Shown: positions 11,601 through 23,560, numbered from the stretch's first letter. The stretch is 64,000 bases of DNA from Plasmodiophora brassicae (GCA_039704465.1 JASFAU010000020.1:372001-436000), one strand, 5' to 3'. A program made the numbers and translations. Notes: generated by a model not told the origin, from the letters alone.

Positions 11601-14600
11601 CAGTCGTTGTTGCACCTGCTGGCCACGTCGTCGCCGACGCTGTACAAGTCGAGGTTCCCAACGTTGCGGGACAACGATGCTGTCATCAGCCAACTACATG
11701 GCGCCCTGCTCCGTCATGTCCTGCTGGTCGTTACCAGGCAGCACTGCCTTAGAATCAGGCGGCTGGTGGGAGCGGGCGATATTCAGGGTGCAGGTGCCGA
11801 GCTGGCCAAGACCCGGATGGACCCGCGCGCGTTCAAGGACATCGTCTCGCATCCAATGATCGTCGTGTTCGAGCTTGAGGCTAACTTGCGCCTCCGCTCT
11901 GACCAGTGCGACGATATCGTCGCGCTGCTGGCACGACGTGACTCGCTGTCGTTCCAGTCGATGATCCTCCAGCGGTTGATGGCCGCCGGGAAAACGTTCG
12001 TCCTCGGCACGCTGATGGCACTGGCCAAAGCGGATGGGTTCCACCTGTCAATCATGGTGCCACCTGCGGCCCTCTTCGAACAGAACTCGGCCGACATGAT
12101 GGTCCGATCATCGGCATTCTTCGGGCAGCGAGCTCGCGTGATCACATTCTCGCGCCGTGCCGAAGACTTTAACGAGGAGTCAGATCCTGTCGTGCCCGTC
12201 GGCGAAGTGGTTCACCGATCTGACGTTTCGCGTCTAGGCGATTGGAGGCTCTGTACGAGACGCTGGTGATTTGCATCCGGAACCATCAGTACGTGCTGAT
12301 GGCGCCGCGCACCCTGCACCTGCTGCAGAACACGTACGTCGATCTCGTGGCGCGACAGCAGGCGTCGTCATCGGATCCAGGCACGCGCGCTTCGCTCCAC
12401 TGGCTGGGCCAGATCCTCCGCCTGCTGAAGGAACGTGGCGCGGCGACGTTCGACGAGATCGACATGACGTTCGACCCGAAGGTGGAGTACAACCTGGCGA
12501 CCGGCGATGACATTGGCGCCGATCGTCTGCGCGTGCACTTCGCCGCCAGCCTGTTCCTGCATCTGTCGACCTCGAAACTGGTTGACTTCAGCGCCCGTGA
12601 GCATTCCGTCGACGCGAAAGCGTACGCCACCACGATTCAGCCCCGCCTCGTCGAGTGGGCCGCTGACCACATCAGCACGTCCGCTCACTGGGCCAGCGCC
12701 CTTAAAGCGGGTACGTCGGAGTCGTCATCGATGCCCGACCGGGACACTCTCCTGCGATTCCTCCGTTCGTCGGGCGCTGAGGCTCTTGAAGCCTTGCCGA
12801 TCGGCCTGTCGGCCATCGCCAAAGAGCATCTGGCGTATGTCCGCGTCCAGTTGCATCTCAAGGTACCGTTCGCCCTGCAGGGCAACGTCAACCAGCACTA
12901 CGGCCGATCCAATCTCGCTGGCGACCCGCTTCCGCGACCGTACGTGGCGGCGAACACGCCGAGTGAGACCAGCGAGATCGCCAGCCTGTGGGAGATCATC
13001 AACCGGGGAGCCATCATGTACCTGCATAGCGGACTGGACCGAGAGCAGGCCAAGGCGTATGTTCGGTGGCGCAAGGAGAAGGCGAACCTCTGGGAGGACC
13101 CAGATTTCGGCGAGGAGGGCATGCAATTCAAGAGCCTGACATCGGGCGCGCTTCAACTATCCACCATCGACCTTGATCGGGATGCCGATCGGGTTCGGGA
13201 AGCGCTCCGGTCCCCGCGTCCCGAGGTGCAAGCCATGCTGATGGACTTTGTCGTGGAGCACATCTTGAGCAAAGCCAACGTGGTCCAGCAGCAGATCACG
13301 GGCAACGTGCAAGACCTTGGGGCCATGTTCCACTCGTTGCAGGGGTACTCGGGCACGCTCGAGAACCGCTTCATCTTCCCCGATGCGATCTACAGCGCCC
13401 CGAACGCCATCTTGCTGGACGCCGGCGCCAACGGTCAGGTCCTCAGCCGCATCCTGCACCTGGGCCAGGATCTGCTTCACGTTCCTGATGGGCCCGACCC
13501 GCTTGCTGCCCGCATCCTGCAGGCACCGTCGGCATCCCCGTCGACAACGGCCCTCATCGACATTGGCGCTCATTTCAAAGGCATCCGTAACGTCGACGTC
13601 GCGCAGGACATTCTTCAGCACCTCCCGAACGTTCGAGCCGTCATCTTCTACGACGAGGCGTCGAACCAACCTCGGGTCCTGGTTGGGCACAGTGGCGGTG
13701 TCGACAACCGCCCCCTGCCGGGGACGGACGCGGCCACGATCCAGTCGGTGACGGGTCACTCCCCGATCGACTCGACGGCCGTCTTCACCTACTACGACCA
13801 TCGGCACATTACCGGGTCCGATGTCCCTCAGCGAATCGATGCCAGCGGCGTCGCCACGATCAGTGCCGACACGCCTCTCCGGGACGTCCTCCAGGGCGTC
13901 ATGCGAATGCGGAAGTTCCTCACCACCCAGAAGGTTCAGTTCGTGGCGTTCGCTGGCGTCCCCGATGTCCCCGCCGTGCTTCGGCACGCCCAACTGGTCC
14001 AGTTCCGGCAGGAGCGCAAGCAGAACCTGCAGAGCGTGTTCCAGAAGGTCGATGCCGTTGTGCGGGACGCGCTCCTCACCAAGATGTACAGGACGTCCGT
14101 TGACTCGGGCGAATTTGAAGCCATGGCCAAGGCGACCAGTGATGGCGACGCCGCTGTCTCGTCATTGTTCCGTCGATCGCAGGTCGAGACCTTCCTTGAT
14201 CAGGTCGTGCACGAGGACGCCCTGGTGACCATGCGGCAGCTCCTGGACGAACGTCGAGACGCTCTGCTGAACAGCGATGGTGTGGCCGCGATCTTCTCGG
14301 ATGACGAACGAGACGCGCTTCGGGACGCGATTGGTTCCATCGTCGAAGGGTTCCCGTTGCTTGACGAACTGTGCCCCGACAATGAACCATTCGATGCGGG
14401 CCGCGAACAGGTCCAGGAGCAGGAACAGGAGCAGGAACAAGTTCAACAGAAGGAGCAGGTCCGTATGAAGCAGATTGTGAAGCTCAGTGGCGAAATGCTG
14501 ACACTGTGCAATGTGGAAAGGAGGTTCGCGTGCACGACCCGGAACCCGAGGAGGCGCCCCTGTTTACATATCGTGATGAGTTCCTGGGTCAAGTTCAAGG

Positions 14601-15426
14601 CGTCGATGGCCACGCCCCGCTGCGTCGTCTCAACGAGATCGTCCGCCGTATCGTCCGCGAGCGCGCTGAGTCCATGGGCACGCCCGCCCCGGATGGCGTC
14701 GACCGCATGATTGACGACAGAATCTTCGTGACGAATCGGTTCCTGCAGACCCGTTCCCGATCGACGAACGGCGACGACCTGGTCAACAAGTACCGGAAGA
14801 CGCCGTTCCAGGTCATTGTTCGTATTTCGAGACGCAGCCCCGACCTGTCCGTCATCCTGGCGTCAGTCGAGGAGCTCAACCTGGTACGGGAACTGGAATC
14901 GTCGTCAGCGCTGTCGACCGAGTCCATGCTGGTCTACACGACGACGCCCAGCATGGTGCCCTCGTTACGCGAAGTCCCCGACGACCTTTCGGACGTCGTC
15001 CGGCGTCTCCTGGTTGATGTCAACCTCTACCACGGCGCTCTATCCGTCATGAATAGTGACGAATGGGCGCGCGCCCGTACTGATGCCCTGGATGGGACGG
15101 CGGATGCCTTCCGGTTCTACCTGCGAGCAGTTCTCTATACGAACGATTTCATCTTGGAGTCGCATCGTCCCGAGTATGTCCTCAGTCGATGGTGCCCGGA
15201 TCACAGGGGCGACAACGTGTCCCCGTCGATAGAGATCCCGGGTGCCCCGTACGCGGATCCAATGGCCTGGCGTCACCGACGACAAGTTCCGTCGAGACCA
15301 CGACAAGGATTTCAGTATGGTCCCAATGCGGGCCATTCAGCGTTCGACCTTGCGTCGGTGCTAGGTGCTGGTGGTGATGCCGCTGCAGAAGCGATGACCG
15401 GTGCCGCAGAGGCTGGCGCAACTTGA
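5698..15426 (+). CDS. Giant DUF3638/DUF3645-family protein with N-terminal signal
   Basis: Four exons (5698-10916, 10973-12178, 12238-14458, 14521-15426) encode 3183 residues; introns are 56, 59 and 62 nt. Residues 1-22 form a signal-peptide-like segment (hydrophobic VYIIPAVVTFLSFVSFSLA). An in-frame TAG precedes the ATG, but it sits at a possible acceptor (5690-5691): a 57-nt intron 5635-5691 would move the start to an ATG at 5602, adding 13 residues and keeping the hydrophobic segment. Residues about 2070-2095 carry a P-loop-like RLMAAGKTFVLGTLMALA, matching the GxGKT motif at the start of DUF3638. Residues about 2600-2700 match the later conserved part of the family (DIGAHFKG; FYDEAS; YYDHRHITGSD; MRMRKF). 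A QEQEQEQE run ends exon 3, as I recall in other family members. Biochemical role unknown; helicase-like ATPase motifs suggest nucleotide binding. The first 1740 residues have no domain I can name. Confidence 0.85.
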
Positions 15427-15574
15427 GCTGGACGCAATACACTCATTGTTGGGGTTTGCCGAAGTACTGTGTCTCGAGACTGGGCGCACGTAGGATGCAA
15501 GTGACGTCCATACCAGCAGCAGCGGCGGCAAGGTCCAGCGGCTGGCACGTCGAAATGCCGTTCTATATAGAAAT

Positions 15575-18247
15575 TCAGGCCACATACCGCAGGGTGTTGC
15601 TGCTGGCTGCGTCGCGCTCGATGTACTCGCGATCGATCAGGCTGGTGATGCGGTTGTGGATCTGTTCGATCGGGGCGGGGAAGTCGCAGTGCTCCAGAGC
15701 GTACGCCACCAGCGCCGCCTGCGTACACTCGCGAACCGACTTCATGTGCCGGACGAGGATCGCGTCGATCTGGTACTGGCGATCCGCGATGACGCGGTCC
15801 GTTGTCTGTGCCGTTTCCGCACTCGTCTCGGGCATTCTCGACACGAGCGTCAATCGGTAGAGAACGTGCGTGAACTCCTTGTTGACCATGAACTCGTCGG
15901 TCTCGCAAATAGGACCCTGATCAATGGGCCGTCAGTACGCGACTGGGTGGGTCTGGACGCGGTGGGGAACGCCACCTTCTTCCGTTTCTTGAGGATCCTG
16001 GCCTTCTGCCGGCACAGGGACCCCAGCGCGTGCTTCAGCTGCGGGTCCTCAATGCCCGTCTTGTCCCGAATGCCAGCGTACGACAGTACCGGGTCGGGGA
16101 CGTTGAACGCGAGTAGGACGAGCGCTTGATAGCCCGTGACCGCCAGGTCCTTCCGGCCCTGAGGGAAGTTCGCACGAAGAACCGCGTGCGAGTCGTCGTA
16201 GACCCAGGTCAGTTTCCGCCCCGTGTGCCGGCCCTTGTAGAAGTTCGTGAACACCTCCTGCTGATGCGCGACAGCGGCGGGCAAGACGATTTTCGTGACG
16301 GCAGGCGGAGTGATGGGCCACGACGAGGTCGTCAGAACGTGCGCTTGGAACTCGATCGCATCCTGGTCGGCGTCGCCTTGGAACTGCTTGAACAGCGTGC
16401 GATATTCGGCGGACAGATCCATGTCCTTGAACATGCTCTCCAGTTTCGTGGTGAACAGGGCGCCGCATTCCGTTCGCAGCTTGGCGACCATGGACGTTTC
16501 GGCAGCGTCCGAGCACGACTGCGACAGCAGCAGGCGCTGGGCCAGGTACTTCTTGTAGAACGCCTCGAAGATGTCCTTCCCGTGGATGAACCGGAAGATG
16601 ACCATGCAGCGCTGCAGGCGACGATCGAGCTCGTCGTCCGATCCGAGTTCGCCGGCGCCCCGCAACAGCCAGTCGATCGTGCGGGCCAGCGCCTCCGCCA
16701 GGTAATTGCCCCTGGACTTCATGAACGTTTCGAACGCGTCCTTGCCCGTCTGCACGCAGTCGACGTTGCCGTCGAACGCCTTCTCGATTGTGCGGTCGAC
16801 CTGCGACGTGGGCGTCAGCAGCGAAAACGCTGTGCTCTGGGAACGCCTCACCTGGTCTTTCAGGTCGGCAATCCGATGAATCACGTCGTCGTGGGCCGGT
16901 TTGCACCCGTCCGTTTCCGCAATGATCGTCATGCCACGATCCACGATGTACCTCGACAGGGCGCGTCGCAGCGCGTCGACCGACTTGACACGGCCGACCA
17001 GGTGGTACATGCGCGCCAGGTCCTCGATGCGGTTCGCGCTCATCAACGGGCTGAAGCCGTCGTCGGTGATCCGCTTCAGGTGCGCAGCAACCAGGGCACG
17101 CTCGAGGGCCTGCAGGGCCAGACGATATCAAACAGCGACGACGACGCTGGAACGCAGAGGGCACCCCACCTGTACGCATGGCAACCGGCTCTCCTCGTGC
17201 ATGTACGTGGAGATTCGCGTCGACTCTTGCGACAGCCGCTCCATGACATGCTGCAGGTACTCGGGGACGTCGACGCGATCGTCCGAGTCGCAGAGGCGCG
17301 CGCCCTCGCCCATGTAGTAGGCGTTGGTGGCGTCCAGGAACTTCGACTCGAGGTCCGCGTACAGGGAGCACTCGCGCGTCATCGTGACGACGTTGGCGAC
17401 CAGGGTCGTGCCGATCGCGGCGCCATTGCGCTCGTCGCGAACCAGGTCCAGGATCGCGGCAACGACGCGGTCAAACGTGTCGCCCTGTGCGATCTCCCGA
17501 CGGAACAGGGACAGCCCCAGGTCTCTGATGCTCCTGCGCCAGTAGCTGACGTCAGACGGTGCGGTGAGTCGTGTCGCGTTGCCCCCGACCGGACGGCGTT
17601 GGACCCAGGCGACGACGCGTTCGCCATGACGAACGTGCGGTCGAGGTACAGGTAGATCGCGCCGACCGTCTTCATCTGCGAGCAGTGCATCAGCCAGACG
17701 CGCTCGACGTGCTCGAGGAGCGCCGTGGCGTCCAGGTCGACAGGGAGGTCTGGCGACAGACACGATCAGGGGGGCGGCGGCGGCGGGGATCAACACGGCG
17801 CGTGACAGACCCGCGATAGTGGCGACGATGCGCTGCGTATGCGCCTGGCAGGCCTGCACCAGGCGGGCATAGATGTCCTGCGCGTGGCCCATGAGGCACA
17901 TGTTCTGGACGGCGCGGTACAGCGCCTCGTGGTGCCCGGTCCAGGTCTCGGCGCAGTCCCCCGCGTGGATGTCGCCGAGGCACGCGTCGAGACGCGCGGT
18001 CGTGTCGGCGACGAACGATTCCGGCGGCGCCGGCGCCACCTTGAACGGGCGGATCACGATCTGCTTCCGGGCCGACACGACCGGCAGCGCCGGCCGCGGC
18101 ACCGCCACCGAGCTGCGCCCGCACACGGCACGTCAATCGACACAGACGCCTGCGCATCGAACGCGACGACCGCTACCTAGCGGCGGCAGCGGCGGCGTTC
18201 GCCCCGGGCGCCAGCAGGCCCAGCTTGGAGCGCTTCCGTGACGCCAT
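15575..18247 (-). CDS. CUL4: Cullin, CUL4 type
   Basis: Scaffold of cullin-RING ubiquitin ligases. Six exons on the minus strand (18177-18247, 17811-18112, 17605-17749, 17170-17545, 15976-17109, 15575-15916) give 789 residues, close to animal and plant CUL4 (about 750-800). The N-terminus has the CUL4-like IVIRPFK stretch, then LYRAVQNMC and LDRTFVM helices expected for DDB1/adaptor binding. The cullin-homology domain follows (FYKKYLAQRLL, then the TWVYDD segment that meets the RING protein). The C-terminal winged helix has the neddylation site: VRHMK with Lys at about residue 735, then LIDREYIER and a terminal YVA. Start chosen at the ATG at 18247 because the ATG-less frame downstream is reached by a 64-nt intron; the leader is basic (MASRKRSK) and Ala rich. 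Substrate receptors (DDB1/DCAF) are not in this window. Confidence 0.93.
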
Positions 18248-18609
18248 CCGGTCCCCCGTGGACGCTCGGCACGACGAATGACGAAGCCGGGCGCCAGTCG
18301 CGCAGTCCACTTGTGCCGTGACTGCCGGCCCCGAGTCCCCGACCCTGCAGACAACCGCGTTGCGAGAGTCACGCACGTCGTGGCCCCAGTGCACACTGCC
18401 CGCCCAGGTCGAGCGCGCCGTTACCATTTCCGACGGCCGCCTCGCGAGTCGCGCTGCGAGCTGCACCCGTCGCCCTGTTGCGCGCCTCCGCCGCCGGATC
18501 CGCCAATGCGCTGCTACGAGACGAACGTGGTCGTCGTGACACCGACAACGAGTCGCTGAGCTGGGGAATGTATTTCGTCGTCTCGCGCCCGGCGCGGCAG
18601 CTACGAGAG

Positions 18610-19407
18610 TCAGTGCCTGGCGGGTGCGGCGGGCCAGCTGGGCACACGTCCGTTCCTGACGGCACGTCCGTTCGCCGGCACGGGTCGGGTTCGCATCGGC
18701 TCTGGCCTGCATCGGCGCGAGACACAACCGCTGGCCAGGACGGTTTCCTCGACAGTCGCGCTGGACGTTGTCGTCGTTGGTGGCGGGCACGCCCCGTCCA
18801 CCTGTGCGAGGAGGCAGGCGGGCTGTTCCGGGAACCCGATCTGGACGGGGATGTGCCCGAACGGGTACACGGCGCTGTTGCGATCGTCGGTGCTGGACGA
18901 CGGTACCGCTGGGTGACCGCCGGTCCCAGTGGCGCCTGGCGTCGCCGATGGGCAGGAACGCGTCGAACTCGACTGACCGCCAGGGTGCCCGTGTTGCGGT
19001 ACAACGACCGTGGCGAGCACGACCGTGGCGAGGACGACCTTGTCGTCCGCGTCGTTGGTCGCCGGTGGTGGTGGGTATGCCTTGTCCAGCAGGTCGAGGA
19101 GGCAGGCGGGCGGCTCCGGGAACTCGACCTGGACGGGGACGTGCCCGAACGGGTACGCGGCGCTGCCGCGATCGTCGACGACGACGACGGGGCGTCGTGA
19201 CGTTCGCTGTCGCTTCTTCGCCACGCCCTGAGCGACATCGCCGCTGCCCTTGACGCCGCTCTGCTTCCTGGGACGCGGTCGTTTCGTCGTCGGGCGGTGA
19301 ACTACGCCTGCTGTCGGTGTGTGGGTGGGCGCCCTGGGCGGCGCGGGAGCGGCGTCGCTCAGCGCGCGCGCGTGCCAGACGTCGATGTTGGCGAACGCGA
19401 ACGCCAT
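18610..19407 (-). CDS. Basic Pro/Val-rich protein with internal duplication
   Basis: A single open frame of 265 residues from the ATG at 19405-19407. I do not recognise it. After a lysine/arginine-rich segment that could be a nuclear localisation signal (TTKRPRPRK, KKRQRTSRRP), a 40-45-residue unit occurs twice. Both copies contain the core YPFGH(V/I)PVQ(V/I) followed by a FPEPPACLL-like block and a proline run. The encoding DNA is about 90% identical between roughly 18815-18900 and 19095-19180, so the duplication is recent. It lies in the same orientation between CUL4 (363 bp away) and a tail-anchored protein. An undetected intron in the C-terminal third is possible. Confidence 0.5.
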   Translation of the reverse strand: MAFAFANIDVWHARALSDAAPAPPRAPTHTPTAGVVHRPTTKRPRPRKQSGVKGSGDVAQGVAKKRQRTSRRPVVVVDDRGSAAYPFGHVPVQVEFPEPPACLLDLLDKAYPPPPATNDADDKVVLATVVLATVVVPQHGHPGGQSSSTRSCPSATPGATGTGGHPAVPSSSTDDRNSAVYPFGHIPVQIGFPEQPACLLAQVDGACPPPTTTTSSATVEETVLASGCVSRRCRPEPMRTRPVPANGRAVRNGRVPSWPAAPARH

Positions 19408-19737
19408 AGTGGCAACAGTGACCCGGGGTAACAAGTGGGAACGTGTACGCGTACCGGACGACCGGTTACTGTACGGCCGAGTGCACTCAGGTTAATATCT
19501 TCGGGACGGGCGTCGCCTATCAGAACATGCCCTTGATCGGCCGAGCGCACCACCACGCCAGGCGGCAGCCGCGCGTCGAAACGCTCGGCCGGCCCCGTCA
19601 CCATCTTGCCCGTGGGCGTGTTCTGCTCGCCGAATCGGGCGCCGCCTGCCCGGCCACGTTGCCGTTCGTGACCAGCAGTCTGCCGGGATGGGCGTCGCGT
19701 CCAGAAACCGCCCTGGATGCGTCAACCGATTCGGCGT

Positions 19738-20109
19738 TTATGTCGACGACGACGACGACCGCAATATGAAGCGCAGGGCGAGGGCAACGACGAGGATGCC
19801 GACGGCAACGGCGATGGCGATGACGGGCATCGGTGACGCACCTGCCTTCCGTTGTGGTTTGACGATGACGAGCTGGCCGGTAGAGTCGGTGGTGGTCGGG
19901 TCCGGTTCGGCATCCTGACGAATGACGGCTGTGGCATCAGCGCGCGCGTTGTCCAGCAGGGCCGTGCCCATCGCCGGGTCCACGGCGTCGTCGTCGTCGA
20001 ACTCGCGAATGATCGCCGTCCCGTACGCGTTGTCATCGCCGTCGGCGGCCTCGATGATCAGGTCGTCCTGTTCGCGTGGCGATGCACTGCCCGACGGCGA
20101 CCTCGACAT
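19738..20109 (-). CDS. Small acidic protein with C-terminal membrane segment
   Basis: 123 residues from the ATG at 20107-20109. The first 90 residues are acidic and Ser/Asp rich; residues about 93-113 (PVIAIAVAVGILVVALALRF) form one strong membrane helix, ending in a Ser run. This looks like a tail-anchored or type III membrane protein. The last codons (a run of TCG) could instead be the start of a 47-nt intron, 19689-19735, which would extend the protein by about 40 residues on the far side of the membrane; I could not decide. It begins 55 bp downstream of the kinase gene on the same strand. Family unknown. Confidence 0.5.
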   Translation of the reverse strand: MSRSPSGSASPREQDDLIIEAADGDDNAYGTAIIREFDDDDAVDPAMGTALLDNARADATAVIRQDAEPDPTTTDSTGQLVIVKPQRKAGASPMPVIAIAVAVGILVVALALRFILRSSSSST

Positions 20110-20163
20110 GGCCCTGCGAACGAATCAGTACAGGACACATACACACACGCTACGCGGTGGCGG

Positions 20164-21782
20164 TTACTTCTGGGCCTTATCCGTTATATCCTTGAGGCGG
20201 GAACCAAGCGACGACGCCCGTCTCGCTTTCTTCGCGATGATCGACTTTAACCGCTGCTTCACTTTGTCCTCCTTTATCGTCTGCGACAGGAACGGGTGCA
20301 TCAACAGGTCCACTGCGCTCGGCCTCGCTCTGCAACCGCCCGGCACGTCAGGGCAACGTGTTAGACGTGGGACGCGCGGCGAATTCCTTGCCCTGGGTCT
20401 GGCACCAGGCAGTACTGCACAAACTGTCTGAACGGCTCGGACCACTTCGACGGGGACGACAGCGTCGGCGGCGGGTCCTTTGCGATCGCCTTCATCGCCT
20501 GATAGGCGGTCAGGTTCGCGCGGGGCGGCTTCCCGTCGGCCAGTTCAATGGCGGTGATGCCCAGCGACCTTACAGGGGGCGTCAGCTGTCGGGTCCGCAC
20601 CCGAACATCGGAGAGGAACCCACCAGACATCGGAGCTGAATGCGGCGGGCCTGCCTTTGACGACCTCCGGGGCCATCCACAACGGCGAGCCGGCCATCTC
20701 CGGCTTGTCCGACGTTATCGTTGCCGCCTGCTTCGACACGCCAAAGTCGCCGAGTTTCACGCTCGCGTCGGATGTCAGTAGGATGTTCCCGCTGGAACCC
20801 GCGTCAGGCCCAGGCCGGCTGTCCGCTGGACGCGCCGACCGACCTTTTGATGTCTCGATGGATGATGCGTTTGGCGTGCAGGTAGACGGTTGCCCGGACG
20901 CTGTGCAGCATGATGTACTGGATGACGTCCTCCGGGAGCGGCCCGTAGGAATCCAGGACGACGCCGACGTCGCGAGCGTCGCAGTAGTCCATCAGGATCC
21001 ACAGCTGGCCTTCCGCGTCCAGGCCGGACCCGCACCCGTAGTAGCTGACGATGTCGGTGTGCTTGCATTGTTTCAGGATGTCGATCTCCTTGCGGATCTC
21101 CTCCATGTTGTCCGAGACGACGAGTTTCACGGCCATGACGACCCCGGAATCCTTGTGCCGGGCGCGGTACACGCTGCCGAACGACCCCTGGCCGAGCTTC
21201 GTCTCCAGGTCGAACATCTTGCTCAGGTCGCCGGTCCACTCCAAGTTGACGTCGACATGGCTGAGGTGCTGGACGTTGAACGGCGAGCTCGTCTGCGGCA
21301 GGTCCCGAAGCAGGTCCCGGCGGCGTAACGCGTTGGCGAACTCGTTGCGCTGACGATATGATGGCGACGTTAGCGCCATCTGCCGACCGTCGTCCAGCCC
21401 CAGACGCAATTCATGGGCGTCCCCAGAGTCGACCTCGTCGATCTATGCAGATAGGACGCGATCAGAAGTGGGGCTAACTGGATCGTTCCAGGTGGGTGTC
21501 ATCGACCTGGAGCGCATCCCGCAACGGGGCTTCCTTGTAGCGCCAGGCTTTCCGGGAGTCGCCCCAGCAGATCGTGTCCAGCGACTTGTTCAGCCACACC
21601 CAGCGACGCTTCGGCGCCTTGCCGTCCGCCGAGGCCAGGTCGAACTCGGCGCTGCGCAGAGAGACGGCAAGACGTCAGATGGGGGCGTACGCAGCCGCGT
21701 GTGCGATCGCGCGCCCGCACCCGTTGACGAGCAGGTCGCGGAACTGGGCGAGCTGGGCCGGGCTGGCATCGTTCGCGCTCAT
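20164..21782 (-). CDS. PH-CRIB-STE20 protein kinase (PAK/Cla4-like)
   Basis: Six exons (21721-21782, 21507-21651, 20844-21442, 20624-20791, 20392-20568, 20164-20329) encode 438 residues. Residues about 20-110 read as a PH domain: basic start with RRWVWLN, DTICW, a glycine-turn strand DSGDAHELRL, and a final helix YRQRNEFANAL. Residues about 118-140 form a degenerate CRIB motif (SSPFNVQHLSHVDV) for Cdc42/Rac-type GTPases. The kinase domain begins almost at once, with GQGSFGSV, VMAVK, HRDIKSGN, DFG and WMAPEVV, all expected catalytic residues present. The domain order equals fungal Cla4/Skm1 but the protein is much shorter because the linkers are nearly absent. Intron 5 (20330-20391) begins GCAAG, a GC-AG intron. 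Likely role: GTPase-controlled cytoskeletal or MAP-kinase signalling at membranes. Confidence 0.88.
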
Positions 21783-22114
21783 CGCCGAGGAACGATATGG
21801 ACGACCGGCCGGGGCGCGAACCGCCAGATATCCCGGATTTCGTTTGGTACACGCGCGCGCACCGCCCCCTTAATCGGTGTATGCCCGCGCCGCGCCTGTG
21901 CAGGGTCTGCCATTAGGCACATGTGGGCTCGCGCGCGCCCCCCTTTTAGTGGGACGGGACCTGCGTCAGGGTCGAAACTGCACCCCGATTCAGCCCCCGT
22001 TTCGTCGACAGTGCCGCGGGCCGCTATTTCTGGCGGGATTGATCGGCGCGATTAGTCTGCCGCCGTTCGTTGCACGCGCGCGAACGCACGGCCAGCTGTC
22101 GCTGCATTTCCGTT

Positions 22115-23242
22115 ATGAAGGCGGGCACCGATCTGGATTTTATCGACGACGACGCCGACGACGATGTGGGCAAGCCGGCGACGCAACAGCAGCAGGAGGA
22201 GGCGAGCGCTGCTGCGGACGGCGCTGACGACGTCGGCGACCTGCCGCCGGTCTACGATCCCGACACGGAGCGCGCGTCCCGATCGCATCTGATCGAGCCG
22301 CGTCGCGCGTACTTGTTCGCGCTGCTGCTCAACTTAGCGCCTATCGGTTCGCGGGTTCGGCAACCGCCTGCGTCGACGCTGACGAATGCATGTGCCGCAG
22401 GGTCGGGTATCGCGGCGTTGCTGTTGATGGACGACGAGCTGTTCTTCGTGCCGCTCATCGTCCTGGGCGTCACATACATCGTCTACCTGAAGGAAGCGTT
22501 TGGCTCCCCGGTGCTATCGTACACCTCGTGCGTCTGCCGTGTCGACCGTTCGGGGCCGCTGACGCCCGCCTGCCAGGTACCTGAAGTACACCACGGGGAC
22601 GTACGCGACCATGTCGGAACTGGAATCGCTGTACGCCACCGCCCCCGTCCTGCGCCTGTCCGTCCAATGCTATCACTACGAGACGCGCGTGCGGACGGTG
22701 ACGCACACCGACAGCCAAGGGCGCACGTCGTCGAGACTGGAGACGTACACAGTACGAGTGGACACCCACTCGGCGTCGACCTTCTTCCCGATCACGTCGT
22801 TCCGGTCGGAGCACGACGGGACGCAGATCACCGATGCGTTGCCGTTCGACCTGGTCAGGGTGCGTCTCCACGAAACGGTCCTGTTCGGCGACACGGCGTC
22901 CCGGGTCGCCTTCCAACGCTTCTCCAGGGCGTTCCGCAATGAGAACCGGTTCGACGTCCATCAGGACTACCACGAGCACTTCGGCACGCCCGGGCTCCAT
23001 AAGCGCATGCTGATGGCGAACGAGACGTTCAAGAGGCCGTTCTGGATGAACAGGGTCGTCTGCGTGCTCGCCATTCTGCTCCTGTTCGCCTGGCCGTATC
23101 GTCTGGCGCTGCAGAGCCGCGCCGTCAAGGTAATCACGTCGTTGAACGGGCGCCATCGGTCCCCCAAACATCGCCTGTGTTGACACTTGCCGTTCAGGTG
23201 CGCTTGCAGATGACCAAGGTAGTGTACGCGTTCAGCAGATAA
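22115..23242 (+). CDS. TMEM151-like membrane protein
   Basis: Four exons (22115-22346, 22401-22497, 22577-23129, 23198-23242) encode 308 residues. An acidic Gln/Ala-rich N-terminus leads into two membrane segments (ALLLNLAPIG... and FFVPLIVLGVTYIVYL). The central domain has the family hallmark CYHYETRVRTVTH, then FFPITSFRS, and a helix FQRFSRAFRNENRFDVH. A third hydrophobic segment near the end (VCVLAILLLFAWPYRLAL) contains the WP motif seen in TMEM151 proteins. Function of the family is unknown. The last exon is only 15 codons. Intron 1 is in frame, so its removal rests on the donor, branch (GCTGACG) and acceptor signals and on restoration of the hydrophobic segment. Confidence 0.8.
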
Positions 23243-23560
23243 TTACACAGCGCTTCGTTGCCGAACGTGACGAGTCGTGAGCGAGTGGGTTCGCGTTTCG
23301 ACGCGCGATTTGGGCACTGCCCACCCGCTCCGAGACGCGATCAACCACATTACGATGTCGGGTAGGTGTATACTGCAACCATCTGTAGGGTGGAAAGACG
23401 TCGACGTCGAACGACCGAGGCGGACGGCTACACGATGGTCGGCATTGTCGCCTTGCTCCTGAGGTTCGGGAGGCGTTTCGTGACAGGGCGCTGTTCGAAC
23501 GACGTGTGCCATGGCTGCGGGACGACGCTCTGTGCCATCCGAATCGGAACAATGTCGGCT

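Noticed and set aside
10900..14530. Apparent frameshifts that would split the giant gene into four genes
   Set aside because: Each frame change coincides with a 56-62-nt GT-AG intron with a branch-like motif and correct phase; splicing restores one protein.
16126..17655. 509-codon plus-strand frame
   Set aside because: It is antisense to the CUL4 exons, which match the family throughout.
18478..19253. Plus-strand frames of 161-240 codons
   Set aside because: They are mirror frames of the duplicated minus-strand protein and have high-Arg noise composition.
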